From NCBI GenBank assembly GCA_910586305.1, contig CAJUGS010000017.1:1-63300 (forward strand): a stretch of 63,300 nucleotides of DNA. Direction: 5' to 3'. The stretch's first letter is position 1. The number at the start of each line of letters is the position of its first letter. Shown in pieces: positions 8,254 through 16,925 of the stretch. A program made the position numbers and the translations under genes. The stretch comes from an uncultured Duncaniella sp. (lineage in GTDB: Bacteria; Bacteroidota; Bacteroidia; Bacteroidales; Muribaculaceae). The notes below the pieces were generated by a model. It did not search any database, was not told the origin of the DNA, and saw only the letters and a program-made list of their open reading frames with translations.

Positions 8254-9669
8254 TTATTTGTTACGTGATTCAATTTCTTCGTTGATTCGGTCAATCACAT
8301 CGTCCTCAAGTTCATAACGCGAGATTATGAACATGGCCAGGATGAGGAGTATGGCCGGGATTACCGCTACGAGCCAGAGTATGCCCTGTTCGGCAAACGG
8401 AGTCTGTGTTGCGGCATTCTTGTCAAATCCCACGAAGGCGAGCACGAGTCCGGGCACCACGCCGCCCAGTGCCATACCGGCTTTGTAGAATATGCCTGTG
8501 AGGGCGTTGACTATTCCTGAGATGCGGCGTCCGTGGGTGTACTCTCCATATGAGATTACCTCGGGAACGAGTGCCCACATATATCCGGTGGCTACGATGA
8601 CTCCTGTAGATTTGACGAACTGTGCGGTGTAGACGAGCCACATCTGTTCGCGCAGGGCGGGAATCATTGATATGGCGTAGAGCATTGCCATGCCTGCTAT
8701 GGCTGTGATGAGGAATATGTAGAACATTCCTTTCTTGCCTACTATTTTCTTGATGGCCGGAATCATGGGCATGAATATGAAGGCCGGGATGGAGCCGAGT
8801 CCCATGAAGATGGAGAGCTCGTCGGCGCTGCCTCCGAGGTTGTAGTTGATGTAGTATGCTCCGGCTGCGTTGCCTACGGCCATCATGGCGAATGCTGTGA
8901 CGAAGAAGAAGGCGAGGATGCGAAGCGGACGGTTGTGCACAAACTCCATCCAGAGGTCGGAAACTTTGACATTCTCTGTCGCGCTCTTGTCCATCACGAC
9001 TCTTTCGCGACACTGGGAGAAGCAGAAGAAGAGGAGTGCGAGACCGATGCATCCGTAGATGGTCATTGTGGTGAACCAGGCCGAGTCGTCCATGGACATA
9101 TCGGTGGTCTCGGTGGGATCGAACATCTTGAGCACCCAGGGAATTCCCATACCTACGGCCAGACCTCCCAGATTGGCCATGAACATACGCACGGATGTGA
9201 GTTTGGTGATTTCGTCGGTGTCGCGGGTGAGCGATGCGTTGAGGGCACCGTAGGGTACGTTGACGAGTGTGTAGCACATGGAGAGTCCCACATAGGTGAT
9301 ATAGGCATAGAGGAGTGATCCGGAGAATCCGTTCCAGAAGCATAGAATGGCGAATCCGGTCAGCGGTATTCCTCCGAGTACGAGGTAGGAGCGGTATTTT
9401 CCAAGCTTGGGATCGTGCTTGTCGACGAATGTTCCTACGAGGGGGTCCCAGATTACATCGACTATTCTGACTATCAGGAACATCACGGCTGCAACCGCTG
9501 GGTCAAGGCCGTAGACGTTGGTGTAGAAGAACAGCAGGTACATACTGATGGTCTGGTAGATGAGATTCTGGGCCAGGTCGCCCGAGCCGAATCCTATGCA
9601 CTGAAGCATTGAAAGTTTGTGGAATCCCTTGGCTGCACGGGCTTCCTGAGATGAGATGGCAGCTTCCAT
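8254..9669 (-). CDS. GPH-family sugar:cation symporter (MFS)
   Basis: 471-residue inner-membrane carrier with about 12 transmembrane segments and the glycoside-pentoside-hexuronide (GPH) family pattern: an early GFGSGDLAQNLIYQ segment and the loop DPLVGTFVDKHDPKLGKYR, which matches the GPH signature (D-P-x-x-G-x-x-x-D...). The start at 9669 (MEAAISSQEARAAKGF) is chosen because the 71 codons upstream read as low-quality sequence overlapping the esterase gene; this leaves a 4-base gap. In this locus it should import xylose-containing oligosaccharides, possibly with GlcA, from the periplasm. Confidence 0.92.
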   Translation of the reverse strand: MEAAISSQEARAAKGFHKLSMLQCIGFGSGDLAQNLIYQTISMYLLFFYTNVYGLDPAVAAVMFLIVRIVDVIWDPLVGTFVDKHDPKLGKYRSYLVLGGIPLTGFAILCFWNGFSGSLLYAYITYVGLSMCYTLVNVPYGALNASLTRDTDEITKLTSVRMFMANLGGLAVGMGIPWVLKMFDPTETTDMSMDDSAWFTTMTIYGCIGLALLFFCFSQCRERVVMDKSATENVKVSDLWMEFVHNRPLRILAFFFVTAFAMMAVGNAAGAYYINYNLGGSADELSIFMGLGSIPAFIFMPMIPAIKKIVGKKGMFYIFLITAIAGMAMLYAISMIPALREQMWLVYTAQFVKSTGVIVATGYMWALVPEVISYGEYTHGRRISGIVNALTGIFYKAGMALGGVVPGLVLAFVGFDKNAATQTPFAEQGILWLVAVIPAILLILAMFIISRYELEDDVIDRINEEIESRNK

Positions 9670-9673
9670 TTTT

Positions 9674-11350
9674 TTATTGATTAAGGTCGTTGTAGATTGA
9701 TTCGGCCACTCGTGAGCCGAGGGTTTTCTTGTCGAGGGGGTGGATGTCGTTCCACTCGCCGAGGTCGGCATTGGGGATGAGGGTTGCCGCCGGGATTGTG
9801 TGGCACATATCGCGCTGCACGTCGCGCATCTTCTGCCAGGCGGCCTGTCCGGCCTTGTCGGACGGGTGGAGGAATCCGGCAAGTTCTACGACGTAGAACG
9901 GCATTTCACTGTTGCCTGAGGCTTCGCGCCAGCATGATGTCAGGGCGGTGAAGAGCGGTGCGTAGAGGTTGGAGCGGTCGACGTTGGACTCTCCCTGGTA
10001 CCACACGGCTCCGCGGACCGGGTATTTGATGACGGGGGCTATCATGCTGTTGTAGAGCACTGACGGGAGGTAGCACCAGAACATCATGCCTGGTCCTTCG
10101 GGCATTTCGGCTCCGCGGTGGTATCTCCACTTGCCTTCGAGAGATATTTCGTCGGGCTCGGTGAGTCCGTAGCGGGTGTGAGGGGAGGAGCCGAATATTA
10201 TTTTGTAGGGTTTTTCGGGTACGAAATGGGGCTTTCCATGCTGCGATATCAGCTGTATGGTCACATTGTTTTCTCCCTCGCGGAGGAGTCCGGCCGGGAT
10301 GTGGTAGATGCGCGGTGGGTATTGATAGGATGTGAAGCCTACCTGGCGTCCGTTGACCCATACGGAGTCGGCATCGACTATGCAACCGAGGCGCAGTGTG
10401 GCCGGCTGTCCGGCTTTGTCGGCACTGATTCTGAACGATTTTCTCAGCCAGTGGGTGCCGTTTGCCGGTTTCATTCCGTCGGTGCCCCAGGATGTTGAGA
10501 AGAGGTCGATCTCTTCCCAGTCGCTGTCGGAGAGTGACGGTGAGTAGTATTTTTCCTGTCGGAGGCCGGGGTCGGACTCGCGCAACACGCGGTTCCATTC
10601 CTCATAGTTGCGGTTCTCCAGGGTCTTCACAGCCTCGCGGTAAGCGGGGTCGGAGTAGATTGATTTCTTGTTGATGCAGAGCGGGAATGAGGCGAGGTGT
10701 GAGTCGGAAACCCACGACTCTACGGGTGTGCCTCCCCAGGAGGCGTTGACGAGGCCTACGGGGAGTCCGGTCTTTTCATGCAGTGCTCGGGCTGTATAGA
10801 AGGCCAGTGCAGAGAAATTGTCGCCGTCCTGCGAGGCGCTTTTCCAGGAGGCCGACGGGTCCACATCGGTGCGCGCCGGTCCGAATTCCACCTCTTTGGG
10901 CACTTTGAACTGCCGTATCACGGGGTAGACAGAGGCCTGGCTCGGGTAGTTGCGGTAGTCGTCCTCAAGCAGGTCCATGACACGGGCAATGGGGAGTTCC
11001 ATGTTGGACTGTCCGGAACACAGGAGCACGTCGCCTACGAGTATGTCCTCGAGTGTGATGTCTCCGACGGTGACCGAGTGGGTCTTTCCGGTTTTGAGTG
11101 GCGGGAGTGTGATAGTCCATGAGCCGTCGGTGTCGGCCACGGTGTCGGCTGACTTGCCTCCTTTGATTTTTACCTTTACTTTCTCGCCAGGATCGGCGGT
11201 GCCCCACAGGGTGAAGGGGTGGTCGCGCTGTACCACCATGCCGGAGGATATTATGGCCGGCAGTTTCACGGCCGCTACGGCCGACGTGGCTCCGAGCAGC
11301 AGCGAGATGGAGAGGGTGAGTATTTTATTCGTATTCATATAGTTTGACAT
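9674..11350 (-). CDS. SGNH esterase of the sialate O-acetylesterase family
   Basis: 558 aa. Secreted (hydrophobic signal at about residues 10-27). The catalytic Ser is S115 in CSGQSNMELP, and the Asp-His pair appears near the C-terminus as EWNDIHPLD. A GH2-like jelly-roll insert (about residues 255-350: GTHWLRKSFRIS, DSVWVNGRQVG) is typical of this family. In a xylan locus the likely task is deacetylation of acetylated xylan fragments, not of sialic acid. The start could be M1 (11350) or M5 (11338). M5 gives the more normal signal peptide; both overlap the upstream GH35 gene. Confidence 0.9.
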   Translation of the reverse strand: MSNYMNTNKILTLSISLLLGATSAVAAVKLPAIISSGMVVQRDHPFTLWGTADPGEKVKVKIKGGKSADTVADTDGSWTITLPPLKTGKTHSVTVGDITLEDILVGDVLLCSGQSNMELPIARVMDLLEDDYRNYPSQASVYPVIRQFKVPKEVEFGPARTDVDPSASWKSASQDGDNFSALAFYTARALHEKTGLPVGLVNASWGGTPVESWVSDSHLASFPLCINKKSIYSDPAYREAVKTLENRNYEEWNRVLRESDPGLRQEKYYSPSLSDSDWEEIDLFSTSWGTDGMKPANGTHWLRKSFRISADKAGQPATLRLGCIVDADSVWVNGRQVGFTSYQYPPRIYHIPAGLLREGENNVTIQLISQHGKPHFVPEKPYKIIFGSSPHTRYGLTEPDEISLEGKWRYHRGAEMPEGPGMMFWCYLPSVLYNSMIAPVIKYPVRGAVWYQGESNVDRSNLYAPLFTALTSCWREASGNSEMPFYVVELAGFLHPSDKAGQAAWQKMRDVQRDMCHTIPAATLIPNADLGEWNDIHPLDKKTLGSRVAESIYNDLNQ

Positions 11351-13031
11351 GAAGTATTGAAAAGTCGTCGATTCCTATGCGCACGTGGCGGCCCTGGTGG
11401 GTTTCGTCGCCGTTGAATGTGCGCAGTGTCGTGAGGGATCCGTCGGGGCTGACGGCTACTTCTCTGACCGAGGCGAGACCTATGCGCGGTCCCTTCCAGC
11501 TTGATGCGGCTGCTGTCTGCTTGCGGTCGGCTGCGGCGTTAAGGAAGCCATCCTCTCCGAGATTTGCAGCGTCGGAGCGGTCGGCTTGCGCAGGTTCGAA
11601 GGCAAGGACTATGCCGGTGCCGGCAATGATGTATTCCATGGGGCCGAGCGGAAGTATGATTCCTCCGGCGGCAGGCCAGGTGGAGCCGTCGCTGGCTCGT
11701 GGATCCCAGGGGAGTGTGAAGTAGTGCGAGGCCGTGATGCGGAGGCCGTCGCGAATGATGGTGCGGGTGGTGGAATCGGCGTCAAAATATAGTCCGTTCA
11801 TGTCTTTTGAAGCTATATGTGAGGCCATCAATGGTGTGAGAGACCGGAGCTTTATGTAGGCTTCGCGCCTGGTCGGATCTGGGCTCTGTCTGTTGTAGGC
11901 GAAGGGTGAGAGGCCTATGGCTCCTTTCTCGCCGAGGACATAGCAGGCCTGTGGTAGATTCTCGGGGCCTGCCTTTATCTCGGGAATGAATAGAGGATTG
12001 TCGGGGGTGGCGTATGACTCCACCCAGCCGGTGAATCCGCGGTCGTAGAGGTCGGGTGACAGGAAGTCGATTGTCGGGGCTGCCGCGTGCCAGATGTCCT
12101 TGAGGTGTATGAGCGGTCCGGCCGATGGGTATTCGCCCGGCATACGTCCTCGGGAGTTCATGGCGGCGTTGACATAGAGAGGCATTGTGGGGAATATCCT
12201 GCGGGCTTCCCGTGCCAGACGCTCCACATAGAGCGCGTAGTTGTAGGCCATGAAAATCTCGTCGGTGAATATGTCGGCTCCGAATACTTCGGTCCATGAG
12301 CCGCCGGTCTTCAGTCCGTTGTCGCTCCACTTGCGGAGCAGGAAGGGATGAAGCGAGGCTTTGTTTTCAGACAGATGTTTCATCAGGGCCTGTGGCACAT
12401 CTTTGCGATATTCTTTCTCGGCCAGTGGCGAGTGGTCGCGCGGGTCCTCAAGCATACCTATCTCATTTTCGATCTGCAGCATTATGACTGTGCCGGCTGT
12501 GTCGGTGTCGGCTATGTGGCGCAGGAGCCTGCGGAAGGCGGCTGCGTCGGCCTCATAGACGTCGGGTGAGAAGGCCGATGCTATTTCGAGCGGTTTGCCC
12601 GAAGCCGTGCGTGCACGCGGATATGTGGCTGTGTCGCGCTTGAACCATTCCGGTGTGTAGCACGACATAGAGTTTTTCCATGCTCCGAACCACAGGAGCA
12701 CTACTCGTAGCTTGCGGGCGGCGGCGCGCGAGATGATGGTGTCGACCTGGGAGAAGTCAAACTGTCCTTTCTCGCGCTCGATGAGTTCCCATGATGCCGG
12801 TATGAGGACTGTGTTGAAGCCTGTCTCGTCGGCTATGCGTATGGCGTCGGTTATGTCGGTGTCGCATGAAGCCATGGAGTTGCCCGTCTCTCCTCCGATG
12901 ATGAAGAAGGGTTTTCCGTCGACTTCAAGCTGTGCCCTCTCCCCATGTCGCACGAGCCGCGACCCTGTGCGGGCCGAGACGGCAGTTGCTGAGAGGAGTG
13001 TGATGAGGAGTGTGATGACGAGACGGTTCAT
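11325..13031 (-). CDS. GH35 enzyme with C-terminal DUF5597 domain
   Basis: 568 aa from the start at 13031, with a Sec signal peptide (residues 1-20, cut after AVSA). The GH35 barrel carries IENE at 187-190 (acid/base) and IPEIKAG with E351 as the nucleophile. The C-terminal beta region corresponds to DUF5597 as found in Bacteroidetes/Cellvibrio GH35 enzymes. The family removes terminal beta-galactose, and some members act on xyloglucan side chains. Its place in a xylan operon suggests galactosylated side chains or a related specificity. The frame extends 24 codons further upstream, but those would run through a strong stem-loop and lack a signal peptide. Confidence 0.9.
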   Translation of the reverse strand: MNRLVITLLITLLSATAVSARTGSRLVRHGERAQLEVDGKPFFIIGGETGNSMASCDTDITDAIRIADETGFNTVLIPASWELIEREKGQFDFSQVDTIISRAAARKLRVVLLWFGAWKNSMSCYTPEWFKRDTATYPRARTASGKPLEIASAFSPDVYEADAAAFRRLLRHIADTDTAGTVIMLQIENEIGMLEDPRDHSPLAEKEYRKDVPQALMKHLSENKASLHPFLLRKWSDNGLKTGGSWTEVFGADIFTDEIFMAYNYALYVERLAREARRIFPTMPLYVNAAMNSRGRMPGEYPSAGPLIHLKDIWHAAAPTIDFLSPDLYDRGFTGWVESYATPDNPLFIPEIKAGPENLPQACYVLGEKGAIGLSPFAYNRQSPDPTRREAYIKLRSLTPLMASHIASKDMNGLYFDADSTTRTIIRDGLRITASHYFTLPWDPRASDGSTWPAAGGIILPLGPMEYIIAGTGIVLAFEPAQADRSDAANLGEDGFLNAAADRKQTAAASSWKGPRIGLASVREVAVSPDGSLTTLRTFNGDETHQGRHVRIGIDDFSILHVKLYEYE

Positions 13032-13052
13032 GGCTGTTATTGATGATGTGGT

Positions 13053-13122
13053 GAATTCATAGAAAGCGGGCGGGCCAAAATCACGGGATTCAGACCCGCC
13101 CACGGATAGCTACTATGAATTC
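13053..13122 (-). other. Composite stem-loop inside the xylan operon
   Basis: The outer arms GAATTCATAG (13053-13062) and CTATGAATTC (13113-13122) are exact reverse complements. An inner stem pairs GGGCGGG (13068-13074) with CCCGCCC (13095-13101). It lies in the 123-base gap between the large GH10 gene and the GH35 gene. No U-run follows on the minus strand. This is likely an RNA-stability or partial-termination element that separates the binding/surface genes from the downstream enzymes. Confidence 0.6.
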
Positions 13123-13154
13123 AGATAATGTTTTTTACCTTAGAAATGTTTTAC

Positions 13155-15479
13155 CTATTTGTCTTTGCCTGTCTGTGAATAGTCGGGGCTTGTGAACTCT
13201 TCGCCGAGGTCGCGTCCTGCGATTGCGTCGCATACGCGCTTGTAGGCTATCTTGCGACCGTAGTTGGCATCGAAGATGTTTGGTTCGTCGCCCTTGAGCC
13301 AGTATTCATGCTCCTCGGGAGCGTCGGTGAGACTCCAGATGGTGATACCACCCTGCTGTGCCTCGGGGACGTTCTCGAAGTAGGAGGTAAGGATCATGTG
13401 GAATACTTCGCCCTGGAGCTCGTAGTCGGCGAGGGTCTTGGCCTCGGTGCCGAGGGCTACGTCGAGCTCGGTGATGCGCACTTTCTTTCCGGTGGCGGCG
13501 AGTTCCTTGAACATCTTGTCGACCTGCTCCTTGGTGATGTTCTTCTGCACGTGCATCTGGGTGCCGATGCCGTCAACGTGGCCGCCGTTGGCGTCGATGT
13601 ACTTTACAAACTCGATGAGGGCTGCGCGTTTGCGGTCCGATGTCTCGAGGTTGTATTCGTTGACGTATAGGTCGGCGTTGTTGGTGGAGTACTTGCGGGC
13701 AAATTCGAATGCTTTGGGCGCATATTCCTTGCCGATGTAGTAGCCCCAGTAGAAGTGTCCGTTGCCTGCATCGTTGGCCCAGTTGAGTGTGAGTCCGTCC
13801 TCACGGGTCTCGACGGGTTCAGAGTCGCCTGACATCCATCCGCCGTCGATACCTCGCCACTTGGAGTCGTCGCCGATGGGCTCGTTGATGACATCCCATG
13901 ATGTACACTTGTCGCCCATGTGGGTCATGGCTTCCTTGATCCATGCTTCCATGGCATCGAGGAGAATCTGCTTTTTCTCTTCGGGAGTCTTGATTTTGTA
14001 GACAAGAGACTGGGCGCGTTTTTTGACAATGTTCTGTTTGGAGAATGGTGTGGTGGAGACAACCACGTTGTCGATATAGTAGGTGTTAGGCACTGCTGCT
14101 ATGTCGAAGTTGAGGCCTGTTACCTCGCCGTCACGGTTGCCGTCGGCGTTTACCACCCATTCGATGCGTGTCCACGCGGGTGTCACTGTCTGATCGCCCT
14201 GATAGTAGGCCTGGCCGGTGGTGGAGCATCTTACGGAGCCTTCGCCGGCTGCTGTCTTGATGTAGTATGACACATAGAATGTGGTGCCGGAGATGATTTC
14301 CTCTCTGAGGTCGGAGTGGATCTGCATCTTCCACTGGTTGGTAGGCTCGGACATTTCATTGACGATTTTCATGCAACCCTTGGCAAACATTCCTTCGTCG
14401 GCATCCCAGTCCTTGCCTGTGCCATTCCATTGTGCCCATCCCTCGGTGTCGTTGTCGAATGTACCGTTGGGGATGAGGTTGGGACGTGTGGCATCGGGGT
14501 CGGAGGGAAGATCCATCTTTTCGCCAAATTCGATGTCGTCGACAAGATAGGTTCCGGCCACGGCGCCGAAGTTTATGATGACACGGTCGGGCGCACCTTT
14601 CGTGGCTTCTTCCTTAGGCTGGAATTCAGCCTCGCAGAGTGTCCAGTTTGTGCCGACGTTGAATCGGGCATAGCAGCCCTGGCTACCATAGGAATTGCTG
14701 TTCTGATACTGTATCTGCATTGTGCCGGCGGGATTGTCACACTTGGCATAGAAGCGGATTTTGTAGGTCTTTTCCAGGTCAAACGGCGTGGAGCAGGTGT
14801 AGGCGAACTGGGCTCTCCATTCCTGTCCTTCACCGCCATCGGCGTTGTTGACGAGTTGTGCGGCATATTTGCTGTCGTGACCTCCCTCGACTACGGATGC
14901 GGAGGGGCTCTGTTCTGGCTGGCCCCAGCATCCCCAGTTTCCGGTGGTGCCTCCTTCGAAGTTGCTATCGTCGGCCTGGAGGATATTGAGTATGTCGCTG
15001 TCGGGTGTGCCTACAATCTCGATTTCGGGCGCGATGAGCGAGCGCATATAGTTCTGCTGCTGCTGTGTGTGCCAGAGGAGGTTGTGGCCGTGTATAGGCA
15101 GGCCTGTGTTGAGGGCGAGGAATTCGTCGACTTTGCTCCAGTTGAACGCGCCGTTGGAGGCTACGATGCTCTGGTGTTTCATGGCGTTGCCGAATGTCAC
15201 GCCCTGGAAGTTTTCGTTGACTGTGGCTGCGTATTCTTTGATGCCGAGGTAGTTGTCGAGTCCCATTCCCACGGTGATCGGTGTGTTGGGATGGTATTCG
15301 GCCATGTAGTTCTTGATATAGTCGTATTTGGCTATTTTCTCGGCCAATTCCATTGGGAGTTCGGTGGGCTTCACCGTGGGGTCGGACCCCTTCCACTCCA
15401 TGACGTTGTCGTCGCAGGCGGAGAGGCCGAGCATCAGTGTTGCCGCGATGGCTGGTATATATATTTTGTCGGTTTTCAT
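13155..15479 (-). CDS. Surface GH10 xylanase interrupted by two CBMs
   Basis: 774-residue lipoprotein (lipidated Cys at residue 22 in LGLSAC). The GH10 barrel begins at about residue 45 (NYLGIKEYAATVNENFQ, HGHNLLWHT), is interrupted at about 160-480 by two tandem CBM4/22-like beta-sandwiches (about 166-320 and 335-476), then resumes with the acid/base E533 (SWDVINEPI) and nucleophile E671 (RITELDV). This split arrangement is known from xylan-locus surface endoxylanases of Bacteroides and Prevotella. It is likely to be anchored on the outer face of the outer membrane, where it makes the first cuts in xylan. It follows the SGBP gene by 21 bases. Confidence 0.95.
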   Translation of the reverse strand: MKTDKIYIPAIAATLMLGLSACDDNVMEWKGSDPTVKPTELPMELAEKIAKYDYIKNYMAEYHPNTPITVGMGLDNYLGIKEYAATVNENFQGVTFGNAMKHQSIVASNGAFNWSKVDEFLALNTGLPIHGHNLLWHTQQQQNYMRSLIAPEIEIVGTPDSDILNILQADDSNFEGGTTGNWGCWGQPEQSPSASVVEGGHDSKYAAQLVNNADGGEGQEWRAQFAYTCSTPFDLEKTYKIRFYAKCDNPAGTMQIQYQNSNSYGSQGCYARFNVGTNWTLCEAEFQPKEEATKGAPDRVIINFGAVAGTYLVDDIEFGEKMDLPSDPDATRPNLIPNGTFDNDTEGWAQWNGTGKDWDADEGMFAKGCMKIVNEMSEPTNQWKMQIHSDLREEIISGTTFYVSYYIKTAAGEGSVRCSTTGQAYYQGDQTVTPAWTRIEWVVNADGNRDGEVTGLNFDIAAVPNTYYIDNVVVSTTPFSKQNIVKKRAQSLVYKIKTPEEKKQILLDAMEAWIKEAMTHMGDKCTSWDVINEPIGDDSKWRGIDGGWMSGDSEPVETREDGLTLNWANDAGNGHFYWGYYIGKEYAPKAFEFARKYSTNNADLYVNEYNLETSDRKRAALIEFVKYIDANGGHVDGIGTQMHVQKNITKEQVDKMFKELAATGKKVRITELDVALGTEAKTLADYELQGEVFHMILTSYFENVPEAQQGGITIWSLTDAPEEHEYWLKGDEPNIFDANYGRKIAYKRVCDAIAGRDLGEEFTSPDYSQTGKDK

Positions 15480-15500
15480 GAGTTGATGCGATTAAAGGGG

Positions 15501-16898
15501 TTATTCCTCGGTTTCATTGTCTTCCTCGTCGGGGAAATCGGACACTGTGAATTCCTTGCAGGGTACGATGCGCCAGTTGTCGATGTAGAGACCCTGGTTG
15601 AAGGGCTGGGAGGCGTAGGTATTGCCGTCAGTGTACTCTACATCCTTGTTGACGAAGAACATTCCGAAGTTGCGGTAGGAGGCTGCGTTGCGATGGTTTA
15701 CAACGTCCTGGAAGACGTAGCCTTCCTTGATGTTCTGGTATATGCCGAACGATGTGACGGGTATTGTGACTGTGACCCATCCGTCGGTCTTGAATGGTGT
15801 GAACTCTCCGTCCTTCAGCCATGGTATCCAGCATACGGCGTAGGCCGAGCTGTAGTCGGCTGATGTCTCGCTGGTGCCGAATCCGTAGTTGGAGAGGTTG
15901 TTCTGGAGTGTGAACTCGAGGAGGCCTGTTGTGAGCGGTTCGGGGCAGTAGACATCAAACTGGAATGCGATTTCTGTTGTCGATGTGTTCCAAGGTATGA
16001 GGTCGTACATTCTCGCCCAGTCGTCGGTGGGTTCGTCGTTACCGGCTGTGAACCATCCGTTGCCCTGCGCGTTGGCCTTTATGCCTCCGTTGGCGAGCAC
16101 GCTCGCCGGTATTGCCGGAATGCAGAGTCCGCGTCCGGATGCTGCCGGGTCGTCGACGCATTCGGCGGGGTCGTAGGTGGCGCTCCAGTTGCCGAAGACT
16201 CCTGCTCCGTCGCAGTCGAGTATCATGCCGCGTCGCTCGTTGAAGTAGGCGGGCGACTTTGCTACTCCGTTGGCGTTGACGGCTTCGATTGATCCGCCTT
16301 CGGTGACTCCGGCCGGCATTGTGAATGAGAACCATTCGCCTTCTTCGTTGTCACACTGGATTCCTTCGGTGATCTTTATTCCTCCCGGGAGGGTGATTTC
16401 GGTTGTCTCCTGGAATCCTGTTCCGTACACGGTCACTGTCTCTCCGGGCTGCGGGAGGGTGTTGGATACCGATGTTACTGTCGGGCTTGCGGCTCGGATG
16501 GTGAGGTCGAATGTGTATTCTGCTCCGTCCTTGACGAGGCGTATCTTGTCGCGGAGTTGGGGGTCGCAGTCGGTGATGGGTGTCTTGGCGTTTACGGTGA
16601 CGAGCATTGACTTGTCGCTGACGTAGGCGCGGTTGAAGTATGTGTCGTATCCGTTGATATAGACTTTGCGCACTCCGAAGAGTCCCTGTCCTTCGATGCG
16701 TATGAGCTGTCCGAGGCGGGCGAAGTCGACGGGACGGTCGGGCACTGAGGATTTGTAGTCCTCAAGGTATATCTGTGTCACCTTTATGGGTGAGTTCTGG
16801 GCATCGTCCTCGAAGTAGGCATCGTCGTCGTTGCACGATGTCATTCCGGCTGCAAAGAGTGCGATTGCCGGGAGGATGAAATATTTTAGTTGTTTCAT
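15501..16898 (-). CDS. Surface glycan-binding lipoprotein with IPT/TIG domains
   Basis: 465 aa. Lipobox GMTSC with Cys at residue 22, followed by the acidic stretch NDDD, which favours surface export in Bacteroidetes. Two IPT/TIG-like Ig folds (about 35-130 and 133-215, the second with VTVYGTGF) act as spacers. The C-terminal half (about 220-460) is rich in Trp and Tyr and corresponds to the SGBP-B type ligand-binding domain. It should capture xylan for the SusCD complex. It is placed directly after SusD, as expected. Confidence 0.88.
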   Translation of the reverse strand: MKQLKYFILPAIALFAAGMTSCNDDDAYFEDDAQNSPIKVTQIYLEDYKSSVPDRPVDFARLGQLIRIEGQGLFGVRKVYINGYDTYFNRAYVSDKSMLVTVNAKTPITDCDPQLRDKIRLVKDGAEYTFDLTIRAASPTVTSVSNTLPQPGETVTVYGTGFQETTEITLPGGIKITEGIQCDNEEGEWFSFTMPAGVTEGGSIEAVNANGVAKSPAYFNERRGMILDCDGAGVFGNWSATYDPAECVDDPAASGRGLCIPAIPASVLANGGIKANAQGNGWFTAGNDEPTDDWARMYDLIPWNTSTTEIAFQFDVYCPEPLTTGLLEFTLQNNLSNYGFGTSETSADYSSAYAVCWIPWLKDGEFTPFKTDGWVTVTIPVTSFGIYQNIKEGYVFQDVVNHRNAASYRNFGMFFVNKDVEYTDGNTYASQPFNQGLYIDNWRIVPCKEFTVSDFPDEEDNETEE

Positions 16899-16925
16899 GA
16901 CTTGATTCTCTTTGAACTGGTGTGA

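Noticed and set aside
14316..15863. 515-codon plus-strand open frame opposite the split GH10 gene and the end of the SGBP gene.
   Set aside because: It is antisense to well-supported genes, rich in Val/Gly/Cys/Asp from reversed codons, crosses a gene boundary and has no domain.
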